NCBI RefSeq assembly: GCF_000946815.1
Contig: NZ_CDRZ01000001.1
Location: forward strand, 1-34,696
DNA length: 34,696 nt
Origin: Syntrophaceticus schinkii
GTDB lineage: Bacteria > Bacillota > DSM-12270 > Thermacetogeniales > Thermacetogeniaceae
Reading direction: 5' to 3'
The position numbers were made by a program, and so were the translations under genes. How positions within the stretch are numbered: the stretch's first letter is position 1; each line of letters starts with the position of its first letter. The notes under the pieces are model-generated. The model was not told the DNA's origin. It searched no databases and saw only the letters and a program-made list of their open reading frames with translations. This document shows positions 23,641-31,033 of this stretch, piece by piece.

Positions 23641-24408
23641 TTATGAATCGCTAGTATTACCGTTACACTCGGGAATCCTCTGGGGAGGGCCGAATTCCCT
23701 TTTCACAACAATATCCCGATCCCTGGCCAATCTCCCACCGTAAGGCCGGATGGCGGATACCAGCAGGTTTTCATGTTTCCACAGCTTATCGACAAATTTA
23801 AAAGTGATTCTTACTCTGGGATTTACTGTATCGATAATCTCACAGCTTTGAATTTCAATATCCAGGCAGGAGCCATCTATTTTTCTGATGATCTCCTGGA
23901 ACTCCCTCCTGCCTGCGGCTGTATTGGGAAAACCTGCACCACCGGGAAAGGTGAAGAAATCGAAGAAATTGCATTTTCGGGTAACCTCTGTCTGACAAAC
24001 CACAAATGTGGTGTCACACCTGACGATGGCCTGGAAACCAATCCTGATGTCAACTCCAGCACAATCATCCTGCAGTTCTTCGCTGGCACAGGTTACAAAT
24101 GCCTCACAGCTGATAGGCACAAAGGGACCTACAACAGTACCGCGGCAAGATGGTGTGCCATCACACACACATACCGGAATATCCACGGTCTGGTTGTCTC
24201 TGGCGCAGATCAAGAGCACATCCTGGACACAGATCATATGACATTCACAGACTAAATCTGCTACCGGTCTGGTAATCCCCCATCTGGCCCTGTTGGAAGA
24301 GGTCAATACAGCAGCGCACACCGCGCAGTCCCCCTGAACTTCTTGACTAACTAAGGCTTCCCCTTCCTGTACCTGAATATCTGGATTGCAATCCTTGCAG
24401 TCACTCAT
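23641..24408 (-). CDS. Cysteine-rich protein, possibly spore coat
   Basis: A 255-residue protein with 20 cysteines, many spaced CxC or CxxC (DCKDC, DCAVC, VCEC, VCVC). I do not recognise a named family. The middle has several short strand-like stretches around the Cys residues (ISCEAFVTCA, IVRCDTTFVVCQ); the last 60 residues (IDTVNPRVRITFKFVDKLW) lack Cys and are rich in charged residues. There is no signal peptide. Cys-rich, disulfide-forming proteins such as CotY/CotZ make up spore coats, and the gene lies in a sporulation neighbourhood, so a coat role is plausible but not shown. GGGAGG precedes ATG 24408; a bidirectional terminator follows. Confidence 0.7.
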   Translation of the reverse strand: MSDCKDCNPDIQVQEGEALVSQEVQGDCAVCAAVLTSSNRARWGITRPVADLVCECHMICVQDVLLICARDNQTVDIPVCVCDGTPSCRGTVVGPFVPISCEAFVTCASEELQDDCAGVDIRIGFQAIVRCDTTFVVCQTEVTRKCNFFDFFTFPGGAGFPNTAAGRREFQEIIRKIDGSCLDIEIQSCEIIDTVNPRVRITFKFVDKLWKHENLLVSAIRPYGGRLARDRDIVVKREFGPPQRIPECNGNTSDS

Positions 24409-24578
24409 AGATCATACCTCCCTATTTTGATTACATCGGGTTCCGTCTCTGGCTATCACAGCCGTTCTTGGTTCCCATATTTTACTAATATTATATTGCG
24501 CTGCTGACAAAATGTTACTGTTCTTTAGAATAATCCCCATGATTTACCTTATGGCAGCCTGCCGTTTTTCGGCCTGCC

Positions 24579-24818
24579 TCACCCGCCGCCTCCGGAGTTA
24601 TCATTGAGAGTCGACGATACAGCACCTTCGCTTTTCGGCACAACAAACTCGCTGATCTGTATTTTGTCATCCTTTACAACTTCAACTTCAGCTGAAAGCA
24701 GGTTTTTTGCAGAGCTGCCCATCATATCCCTATCCCGGCTTGACCCGGACTGTTTGCTTTTCTGCTCTTCTTTGGGTTCTGGATCCGGATAGGCTTGATA
24801 CTGTTCGTTTATTTCCAT
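24579..24818 (-). CDS. Hypothetical small protein
   Basis: A 79-residue protein I do not recognise. ATG 24818 is chosen with GAGGAGGGG upstream; a longer ORF to 24890 has no such site. It is hydrophilic: a Pro/Glu-rich head (EINEQYQAYPDPEPKEEQ), a Ser-rich middle, then AEVEVVKDDKIQISEFVVPK and a run of glycines at the end. No membrane segment. It lies between the Cys-rich gene and veg. Confidence 0.6.
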   Translation of the reverse strand: MEINEQYQAYPDPEPKEEQKSKQSGSSRDRDMMGSSAKNLLSAEVEVVKDDKIQISEFVVPKSEGAVSSTLNDNSGGGG

Positions 24819-24952
24819 TGGACCCCTCCTCACTGTAATTAGAACCCCCTGATATTTCCTCTGCCGGATATTATATGTATCTGCTGTCAAAGGGTGCTTC
24901 TCCGAAAGTAACAGCTATCACCGGCAACAGCCGCGCTACCTGTCTTTCCGCA

Positions 24953-24986
24953 AGAAAAAACCCTCCGGGATAATTCCCGAAGGGTT
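24953..24986 (-). terminator. Terminator after veg
   Basis: AACCCT-CGGGAA and ATCCCG-AGGGTT pair, followed by a T run on the minus strand, 25 bases beyond the restored veg stop. Confidence 0.85.
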
Positions 24987-25010
24987 GGTATTGTTTATAA
25001 TACTGCCCGG

Positions 25011-25287
25011 TCATCCCCGGGCTGCTGCTATTTTTATTTCTCCACCGTCGCGACAGACAGTCAATTCCACACTTTCTGTAAGCACATCAGTATAGCTGAA
25101 TGAAATACGCCGCTGGGTTCTTTTTTTCGTCAAGCTTTATGACAAAAATGTTGGGATAGGTGCGTTCCAGGACTCCCTCTCGCTCAACGACCCTGTTTCT
25201 GCCCTTGAAAGACTTAAGCTTCACTCTTGTCCCCACAAAGGTCTCCAGGTCCTGCTTGATCTCTGCAAGCACTTCTTTGGTAGCCAT
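25011..25287 (-). CDS. veg: Veg protein (apparent frameshift)
   Basis: Veg is a small conserved Firmicutes protein that in Bacillus stimulates biofilm gene expression. Motifs: MATKEVLAEIKQDLETFVG, RVKLKSFKGRN and EGVLERTYPNIFVIKLDEK. The frame then breaks: in the T7 run at 25121-25127 one base fewer gives RRISFSYTDVLTESVELTV, which matches the C-terminal SYSYADILTETVEL of B. subtilis Veg, with a stop at 25011. The repaired length is 91 residues. ATG 25287 has AAGGTGATG upstream. The gene is directly downstream of yabG, exactly as in Bacillus, and a terminator follows. Confidence 0.9.
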
Positions 25288-25367
25288 GAGCATCACCTTC
25301 TCATTTTTTACATCTAAAAAATACTTCACAATATTATATCAGCACAGCACCTGGCAGTCAATCATTA

Positions 25368-25545
25368 TTTTACTTTTGCTGGGTTTTTTAATATTGTGTA
25401 ATTGGTGATAGTCACCGTGTTGGGATTTTTAATACTGGGGACGTGATCACTGTAACCGGTGACAGTCACCGTGCGGAACAAGTGAATAAAGGGTACTGCT
25501 TTTGAATTTTACTTTTGCTGGGTTTTTTAATACTGGGGACGTGGC
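25368..25545. repeat. Partial duplications of the yabG 3' end
   Basis: The 26-base stretch at 25507-25532 (starting TTTTACTTTTGCTGGG) is repeated exactly at 25368-25393. The 24-base stretch at 25520-25543, reading TTTAATACTGGGGACGTG at its end, is repeated with one mismatch at 25422-25445. Each copy is followed by GGTGA(C/T)AGTCACCGTG (25405, 25458). The last copy holds the yabG stop. Confidence 0.75.
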
Positions 25546-26400
25546 AATCCGAGTCTCATCTTCCCCCTGGTTTGGACCCCCCCTATCCCCTCGATACCCA
25601 TTTCCGCCTGCTCCAAAATATCCAGGAGTGAAATCTTTTCATAAATAGATGCGTAGGCCAACCTCTCTGCAATAAACACGGGATCGAGCACATCGATCAT
25701 AATGCGCCCCGGGCGCTGGCGAAATTTGCTCCGGCATCGATCAATGCCTCAAAATGGGACTGACAGCCCCCGGCAACGATAATCAAGTCATCCTTATTTG
25801 CCTCGAATTCCCGGGCACGTGCAACCGCATCTATAAAGTGTTTGGAGTTGCGATAATAATCCATATTTAGGTAATCCTGTACCCCCTTTTTGACAGCATC
25901 ATGACCGGTAAGAACAAGGATATCTGGGCGGTTCTCTTTTAGATATTTGACAACGGCATCAGGCTGCTCCCATTCAGGAATATGTACAACCTGGCAGGGA
26001 ACCGCCAACCGCAAATAAGTTTTCAAACAGCGGTCACAGTACATACGATCACCTTCTAGATGCAGCACCTTGCCCGGCAACGGTTCAAAAAAATTACGCT
26101 GCTGCTCCTGCTACCTGTATTGATAGGAATCTTGCGGGTGCGTGACTGTCTTTTCAGCGCCCTTCTAATATAGCTCTGCTTTTTTCTGAGAAAGTCGCTC
26201 TTCACTTGAACAACCTCATTGTCATTTTTTTTCTCTAGATCATGCAAAGGGGCACTGGCATATAAACGCACAAACATTCCCCGCAGTAAGGCAGACTGTT
26301 GGTGCTTATCTTTAACTACTTTCTCCACACGGAAGAGGATATCTCCACTGTAGGAGCTGCGCGCAACAACATCCCCTGGTTTAATCTCTTTGATCACCAT
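25527..26400 (-). CDS. yabG: Sporulation protease YabG (two apparent frameshifts)
   Basis: YabG is a mother-cell Cys-type protease that processes coat proteins during spore maturation. The first frame has IKPGDVVARSSYSGDILFRV; the second PGKVLHLEGDRMY, RPDILVLTGHDAVKKG, RNSKHFIDAVARARE and VAGGCQSHFEALIDAGANFAS; the third IMIDVLDPVFIAERLA and GGVQTRGKMRLGLPRPQY. All align with B. subtilis YabG. Frame breaks are in an A7 run at 26087-26093 and at the C4/G3 junction at 25707-25713. Repaired length is about 290 residues, the usual size. ATG 26400 is chosen; GGGGGG lies just upstream. The gene precedes veg as in Bacillus. The stop lies in a repeat (25368-25545). Confidence 0.92.
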
Positions 26401-26453
26401 CACCCCCCTTTCCATCTATTTCCTGTCACATCTTATGCAGCCCAAACCCCACG

Positions 26454-26547
26454 GGTGACTGTCATCAAATAGCCAAATCTGTATATACCTGTCTATACAG
26501 ATTTCGCCTTCCGGTAACTGTCAGCAAATAGCCGAATCTGTATAGAC
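26454..26547. promoter_or_regulatory. Duplicated operator-like palindrome
   Basis: A 35-base unit starts at 26454 and recurs at 26513 with few changes (ACTGTCANCAAATAGCC followed by AATCTGTATAGAC or TATAC). Between them AATCTGTATA and TATACAGATT form an 11-base stem (26476-26505), so CTGTATA(G/T)AC occurs three times, once inverted. This fits a repressor operator, but could equally be a REP-like element. It lies between the divergent yabG and DUF1284 genes, in a 357-base gap with no other feature seen except GGAGGTCGGATATCGG heptamer remnants near 26586. Confidence 0.5.
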
Positions 26548-26757
26548 AGGTTGAACTTCCCAGGTGGCCAAACACCGCCCACAAACCGGAGGTCGGATAT
26601 CGGAGAATAAGCGGGGCAGGGGATTGTACTACAGGGCGTCTTGGATGTCGGCAACTTGGACTCTATTGAAAAATCGGCGGCATCGGTATAGTATACAAAA
26701 GGGCCGTCCCCCTGTCACATTCGCAAAGGTTGTCTGAAAGGAGCGTGATCTAACAAA

Positions 26758-27138
26758 ATGAAACTGAGAGGACACCATTTGGTCTGCCTTCACTTTTATC
26801 GGGGTGAAGGGTACTCACCTGATTATGTGGAACACCTGTGGAAAGTGGTTAGGCATGCAGAGGAAGGGGAAAAGGTTGAAGTAATCTCCGGTGCGGATGA
26901 TATCTGTAAGGCTTGTCCCTATCTGAAGGGTGAGCATTGTGGGCACAAGGATGAAGCAGATGAAGAGATTCAGAAGCTGGACAAACTAGCATTGGACTTC
27001 CTTGCAGTAAACACCGGTGACCATGTTTCCTGGTCCGACCTCCGCAAAAAAGTGCTATCAGCCCCAAAAAGCTGGTTTGACTCGTTCTGTGCAGACTGTG
27101 ATTGGTTCGATCTATGCAACCGCATCCGAGAACAATGA
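26758..27138 (+). CDS. DUF1284 protein, putative metal- or Fe-S-binding
   Basis: A 126-residue protein with the DUF1284 signature: KLRGHHLVCLHFYRGEGYS at the start, then a CKACPYLKGEHC cluster near residue 50 and CADCDWFDLC near residue 113. The spaced Cys groups suggest metal or Fe-S binding; no reaction is known. ATG 26758 has AAAGGAG about 13 bases upstream, somewhat long. It is 36 bases upstream of splB on the same strand and probably cotranscribed. The upstream gap holds the duplicated palindrome. Confidence 0.85.
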   Translation: MKLRGHHLVCLHFYRGEGYSPDYVEHLWKVVRHAEEGEKVEVISGADDICKACPYLKGEHCGHKDEADEEIQKLDKLALDFLAVNTGDHVSWSDLRKKVLSAPKSWFDSFCADCDWFDLCNRIREQ

Positions 27139-27174
27139 TCAGGTTATACTAAACCTAAAAAGGATGGTACAGCT

Positions 27175-28185
27175 GTGTTCCAGCCGGAAAGGGTTTTCTT
27201 TGAGAAAGACGCACTCTCCTACTCCCTGGGGAAGGAGCTGTACAGCTACTTTCAAAAAAAAGGGGTCGAGGTGAGGTTTACTACATCTCACAACCGTGTG
27301 ACAGGCATTCCTGGTAAAAGTGTTCGGGAAAAATTTTTTCGGGCGAAACGCACCCTTGTGGTAGGGTTGAGAAAAAGCAAAGAATTCGCCACCTGCCGCC
27401 CATCTGCACACTACCAGCTGCCCCTGGCCACCGGCTGCCCCGGCTCCTGCGAATACTGCTACCTGCATACAAACCTGGGGCGCAATCCTTATATCAGGAT
27501 CTATGTCAACCAGGATGAGATCTTAGAAAAAGCAGAAAAATATATCAGTGAACGCCTGCCGGAAACCACCATTTTCGAAGGGGCGGCTACCGCGGATCCC
27601 CTCTCAGTGGAGGCCTACTCCGGCGCCCTGGCAAAGGCCATCACATTCTTTGCAGACCAGGAAAATGCCCGCTTCCGCTTTGTTACCAAGTTCACCGATG
27701 TTGATCCACTGTTAGCACTGGAACACCGGAATAAAACCCGCTTCCGTTTCTCCATCAATACTCCCCAGGCGATTGCAGAATATGAATGCGCCACCCCACG
27801 GCTGGAGGCACGCCTCCAGGCAGCGGAAAAGGTTGCTGCTGCAGGATATCCGTTGGGATTAATGATTGCACCCATCTTTGCAGAAGGTGACTGGAAGCAG
27901 GATTATACAGCCCTGCTGGAGAAACTGCAGCCCTTTGCCAAACACGCGGATCTCACCTTCGAACTGATCACCCACCGTTTCACCGCACGGGCGAAAAAGG
28001 TGATCCTGGAGCTTTTCCCGGAAACAAAACTTCCTATGGTGGAAGAGAGCAGAACCTTTAAATGGGGACAGTTTGGGTACGGGAAGTATGTCTATCCTAA
28101 AGAGATGAAGGCAGAGGTCGAAGCCTTCTTTCGGAAAGAGATGGCCAGAAGATTCCCCCTTGCCAAGATCGATTACTTCGTCTAA
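27175..28185 (+). CDS. splB: Spore photoproduct lyase
   Basis: SplB is a radical-SAM enzyme that directly reverses the spore photoproduct thymine dimer during germination. The 336-residue protein aligns over its length with B. subtilis SplB: TTSHNRVTGIPGKS, CPGSCEYCYLHTNLG with the cluster cysteines C88, C92 and C95, KTRFRFSIN, AAGYPLGLMIAPI, FELITHRFT and KWGQFGYGKYVYPKE. Where B. subtilis has FEASCTSD, with the hydrogen-donor Cys141, this protein has FEGAATAD, so Ala138 takes the Cys position. A cysteine occurs elsewhere, at C205 in EYECATPRL. The start is GTG 27175 after AAGGATGG. It follows the DUF1284 gene and is convergent with the ykuK-like gene, five bases apart. Confidence 0.93.
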   Translation: MFQPERVFFEKDALSYSLGKELYSYFQKKGVEVRFTTSHNRVTGIPGKSVREKFFRAKRTLVVGLRKSKEFATCRPSAHYQLPLATGCPGSCEYCYLHTNLGRNPYIRIYVNQDEILEKAEKYISERLPETTIFEGAATADPLSVEAYSGALAKAITFFADQENARFRFVTKFTDVDPLLALEHRNKTRFRFSINTPQAIAEYECATPRLEARLQAAEKVAAAGYPLGLMIAPIFAEGDWKQDYTALLEKLQPFAKHADLTFELITHRFTARAKKVILELFPETKLPMVEESRTFKWGQFGYGKYVYPKEMKAEVEAFFRKEMARRFPLAKIDYFV

Positions 28186-28189
28186 CCAC

Positions 28190-28660
28190 TCACTTCGTAT
28201 ACTTGTCCGCAACAGTAGATGCGCCACAGGAGTACGGCTTGATCTTAGCATCGAAACCGCTTCCGGTAATCATACCCACGATGTCGCGTATCATTTCCTT
28301 GGTCTGTCCGTTTTGCCCGATGTCCAGGTGAATCTCCAGGTTCAGTTCGGTGTGCCCTTTTTCCGCCAAATCTTGGGCCAGCTTACTGGCAGTCTCCAGG
28401 CTGGTAGCAGCCTCCATAAAGATCCGCTGCCGCAGGCTCTTGATGTTATCATAGACCCTGCGTTTGTAGTAATAGCGCGCTCCCTTACCTACCCTGTGCA
28501 CTACCACAGCAGTAACAAAATGCGTCTCCTCCCGTACCTGAGAATCTGTTCCAATGATGATTTTGTAGGTGAATTCCGGTTCCTCTACTACATAAACCAG
28601 GAGATCATCGACAACCTCATCCCAACTCATTGTTCCTTTGGTTGGACTAATGAAGTGCAT
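28190..28660 (-). CDS. YkuK-family (DUF458) RNase H-like protein
   Basis: A 156-residue protein of the YkuK/DUF458 family, predicted to have an RNase H-like fold. Points of match: MHFISPTKGTMSWDEVV, YKIIIGTDSQVREETHFVTA (the GTDSQ motif), YYYKRRVYDNIKSLRQRIFM and LNLEIHLDIGQNGQTKEMIR. The GTDSQ and HLDIG segments carry candidate acidic metal-binding residues. Physiological role unknown; family members are frequent in spore formers. The ATG at 28660, with GGAAGGAAG upstream, lies inside the 3' end of ksgA (34-base overlap), so translation is probably coupled. Confidence 0.88.
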   Translation of the reverse strand: MHFISPTKGTMSWDEVVDDLLVYVVEEPEFTYKIIIGTDSQVREETHFVTAVVVHRVGKGARYYYKRRVYDNIKSLRQRIFMEAATSLETASKLAQDLAEKGHTELNLEIHLDIGQNGQTKEMIRDIVGMITGSGFDAKIKPYSCGASTVADKYTK

Positions 28661-29538
28661 TGTTCTTCCTTCCTTTCCTGTGAGTACGCCAGCGCATCTG
28701 CCAAACGGGAAAATTCTACAAGATCAAGAGTTTCCCCTCGGCGTTCCGGAATTATCCCAGCCCATTCAAAGATATTATCTCCTTCCGGGTCCCAGAGATC
28801 TGCCTCCCGGAGAGCATTGCGAAGCATTTTGCGGCGGTAGCGGAAAGCAGCACGCACCACCTTAAAAAAGATTTCCTCATCCTTGACACTTACTGCAGGC
28901 TGCTGCCGCGAGGTCAATTTGATGACAGCTGATGCCACATCAGGAGGCGGACAAAAGGCATGCGGCGGTACCTGAAAGAGGAATTCGGGATCTGCCAGGT
29001 ACTGTACAGCAACTGACAGTGACCCATACTCCTTCCCTCCGGGGCAGGCGGCAATGCGCTTCGCGACCTCCTTCTGCACCATAAAAACTAAGAGTTCCTT
29101 ACGGAACTCCCCATACAGCAAACGCATGATCAAAGGACTGGTAATATAGTAAGGGAGGTTCCCCACCACCTTACAGGGACCTGTGAACGCGGAAGCATAA
29201 TCCTTCAATAAGCCCCCAAAATCAACCTTACGGGCATCCCCCTCCACTAACCGAACATTATCGTAATCGCAGAGGATTTCCTCCAGCAGGGGAAAGAGAG
29301 CGCGGTCAATTTCCACAGCAATAACCAAACCCGCCCGGCGCGCCAGTGCTGCAGTCAAGATTCCCAGTCCGGGGCCGATTTCCAGCACAACATCATTTTT
29401 GGTAAGCTCAGCCGCAGAAGCAATGCGTTCTACTACCTGAGTCTGCCAAAGAAAGTGCTGCCCCAGCCCTTTTTTCGGTGTAAGACCGTAGTTCCTTAAA
29501 AGTGACTTTAAAGCTGTTGGAGATGCAATATCAGCCAT
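28627..29538 (-). CDS. ksgA: 16S rRNA dimethyladenosine transferase KsgA/RsmA
   Basis: KsgA (RsmA) dimethylates two adjacent adenines near the 3' end of 16S rRNA in the small subunit. The 303-residue sequence has GLTPKKGLGQHFLW, the SAM motif EIGPGLGILTAAL, EIDRALFPLL, the catalytic NLPYYITSPL and YRRKMLRNAL at the C-terminal domain. It is full length and unbroken. GGAGGCAGGGGA precedes ATG 29538. Upstream are the yabE genes; rnmV, which lies between yabE and ksgA in Bacillus, is absent here. It overlaps the ykuK-like gene. Confidence 0.97.
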   Translation of the reverse strand: MADIASPTALKSLLRNYGLTPKKGLGQHFLWQTQVVERIASAAELTKNDVVLEIGPGLGILTAALARRAGLVIAVEIDRALFPLLEEILCDYDNVRLVEGDARKVDFGGLLKDYASAFTGPCKVVGNLPYYITSPLIMRLLYGEFRKELLVFMVQKEVAKRIAACPGGKEYGSLSVAVQYLADPEFLFQVPPHAFCPPPDVASAVIKLTSRQQPAVSVKDEEIFFKVVRAAFRYRRKMLRNALREADLWDPEGDNIFEWAGIIPERRGETLDLVEFSRLADALAYSQERKEEQCTSLVQPKEQ

Positions 29539-29622
29539 TCCCCTGCCTCCGATTGTTTTTATTATACTATAAACAGATCAGCACACCAAATAAATGACAG
29601 TTGCTTATTCTTTTTCCGACAT

Positions 29623-29651
29623 AAAAAAACCCGGATACCTCAGTCCGGGTT
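29623..29651 (-). terminator. Terminator after yabE1
   Basis: AACCCGGA and TCCGGGTT pair around CTGAGGTA, followed by a T7 run on the minus strand, 26 bases after the restored yabE1 stop. Confidence 0.88.
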
Positions 29652-29676
29652 AACAGCGATATAATAAGGTTTCCAA

Positions 29677-30677
29677 TCATTCCAATATATAAACCTTAAC
29701 AGTGCGAACACCCCACCTGCGGCACTCTGCCTCTGAAGGGAGAAAAACATCGATCCGGTTGCCTTTGATGGCCACCCCCCACATCGAGTGCTCTTCCATA
29801 CCCATAACCATCCACATACAGGCGAGTCCCTAAAGGGATCACCCGTGGATCAACAGCAATCATCCCCCTTGCAACCTTGTGTCCTGTTGCCGTGTAACTC
29901 CCGGTACTGGGGCCATAGGCAGTAGCCCTCATCTGTAGTGATTTCCGGAAACGGATCACATTACCCCCGCGGGAGATCGAAGAAGTAGTGCCATAAGCAA
30001 CAATCCTGCTCACAGGAGCCCTTACTACCTGCTCCTGGATGGTTTTCCTGGCAACTTCCTTTCCATCCTCATAAACCACCTGAATCTGACGCTCCCCCTC
30101 TCCAGGAGTACCCTCACGAACCACACGCTGCTGTCCTTTCACCAGAGAGGAATCGGCTTTTCTCTCACTGGCTGCAGGGATTGAGAACTGCTCTGTGATA
30201 GTATCTTCGACAACCCGAGTCACCCGAATCTCACAGTCAGGCTCTACAATAGAATCAAGTGAAGGATTTACCCTGTCCTTTTCCCCCAGGCTGAGAGAAG
30301 CGAGTTCAATCACATCTTTGACAGATGTTTTTGTCGTGTAAATGGTATCAATGCTGCCGTCAGCAACCAGATACACCGGAAAGGCACGCTCCACTAATAC
30401 CTTCATCCCATCTGTCACCTTCTCGTCGGCATCAGGGGTCACCCTGTCGATGGTTTTCACCTGAACACCTGCCTCTGTCAGGACATCCCCAACTGTGCGT
30501 TTAAATGTTTTATGGTGCAGTTCCTTCCCGTCAACCTGAATCTTCACCTCGTGCCGGGCAAGTGATATGGTTGCCCAGCCCAAAACACCGGTCAAAGCGA
30601 TTGCTAAAGCTATCATCGAGATATAAAAAGGGCGAGACCTTCTCCATCCTTTTTTTTTCGTGTTCCTTCTCTTTCAT
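29677..30677 (-). CDS. YabE/RpfB-type wall protein with 3D domain (two apparent frameshifts)
   Basis: A resuscitation-promoting-factor-like wall hydrolase: membrane anchor (MIALAIALTGVLGWATISLA), two DUF348 units (VKIQVDGKELHHKTFKRT and VYLVADGSIDTIYTTKTSVK), a G5 domain (TRVVEDTITEQFSIPAASER to VSRIVAYGT) and a C-terminal 3D lytic domain (MRATAYGPSTGSYTATGHKV, AVDPRVIPLGTRLYVDGYG). Two homopolymers break the frame: T9 at 30650-30658, repaired with one base fewer so the start becomes ATG 30677 (AGAGGTG upstream); and C6 at 29775-29780, where one base fewer gives DVGGAIKGNRIDVFLPSEAE and WGVRTVKVYILE with a stop at 29677. Repaired length about 332 residues. It sits beside a paralogue at 31034. 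A terminator follows. Confidence 0.9.
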
Positions 30678-30987
30678 CCTGTTCACCTCTTACTGTCCTT
30701 TCCCATATTATGCCTGACATCTTCTGATGCGTGACGCAGTTGGCAGTAGAAAAACAGTAGTTATTATATTACACATCAAAATGAAAAATCCTTTTTTCTT
30801 TACCAGTTATTTGCCAGAAAGCACAGATAAATTTCTAGTTGTGATGATCGGCGGCTGGTTATTATTGACCGGAGGAAAGACCCTGAGGGCTATATTAACA
30901 GTTCTAGTGAAACTCAGAAGGATAAGATGAGTAGGAAGCCCACTATTCCCATTTACGATGGTATTTGCGGAAACAATGCGCTTTTTC
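30678..30987. other. Intergenic region between the yabE genes
   Basis: No supported gene. A 67-codon ORF on the plus strand (30727-30930) lacks a ribosome-binding site and is probably chance. No riboswitch consensus (for example ydaO) was recognised. Confidence 0.45.
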
Positions 30988-31021
30988 ATAAAAAAAAAGG
31001 CCCCGGGAAAATCCGGAGCCG
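30988..31021 (-). terminator. Terminator after yabE2
   Basis: GGCTCCGG and CCGGGGCC pair around a short A/T loop, followed by a T9 run on the minus strand, 13 bases after the yabE2 stop. Confidence 0.85.
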
Positions 31022-31033
31022 TAAATTTATTTT

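Noticed and set aside
30727-30930. 67-codon plus-strand ORF between the yabE genes
   Set aside because: No Shine-Dalgarno sequence, and it stands opposite the transcription of its neighbours; a chance ORF is likelier.
30690-31033. Cyclic di-AMP (ydaO) riboswitch upstream of yabE1
   Set aside because: Expected from knowledge of yabE/rpfB genes, but I could not find the consensus stems or conserved loops.
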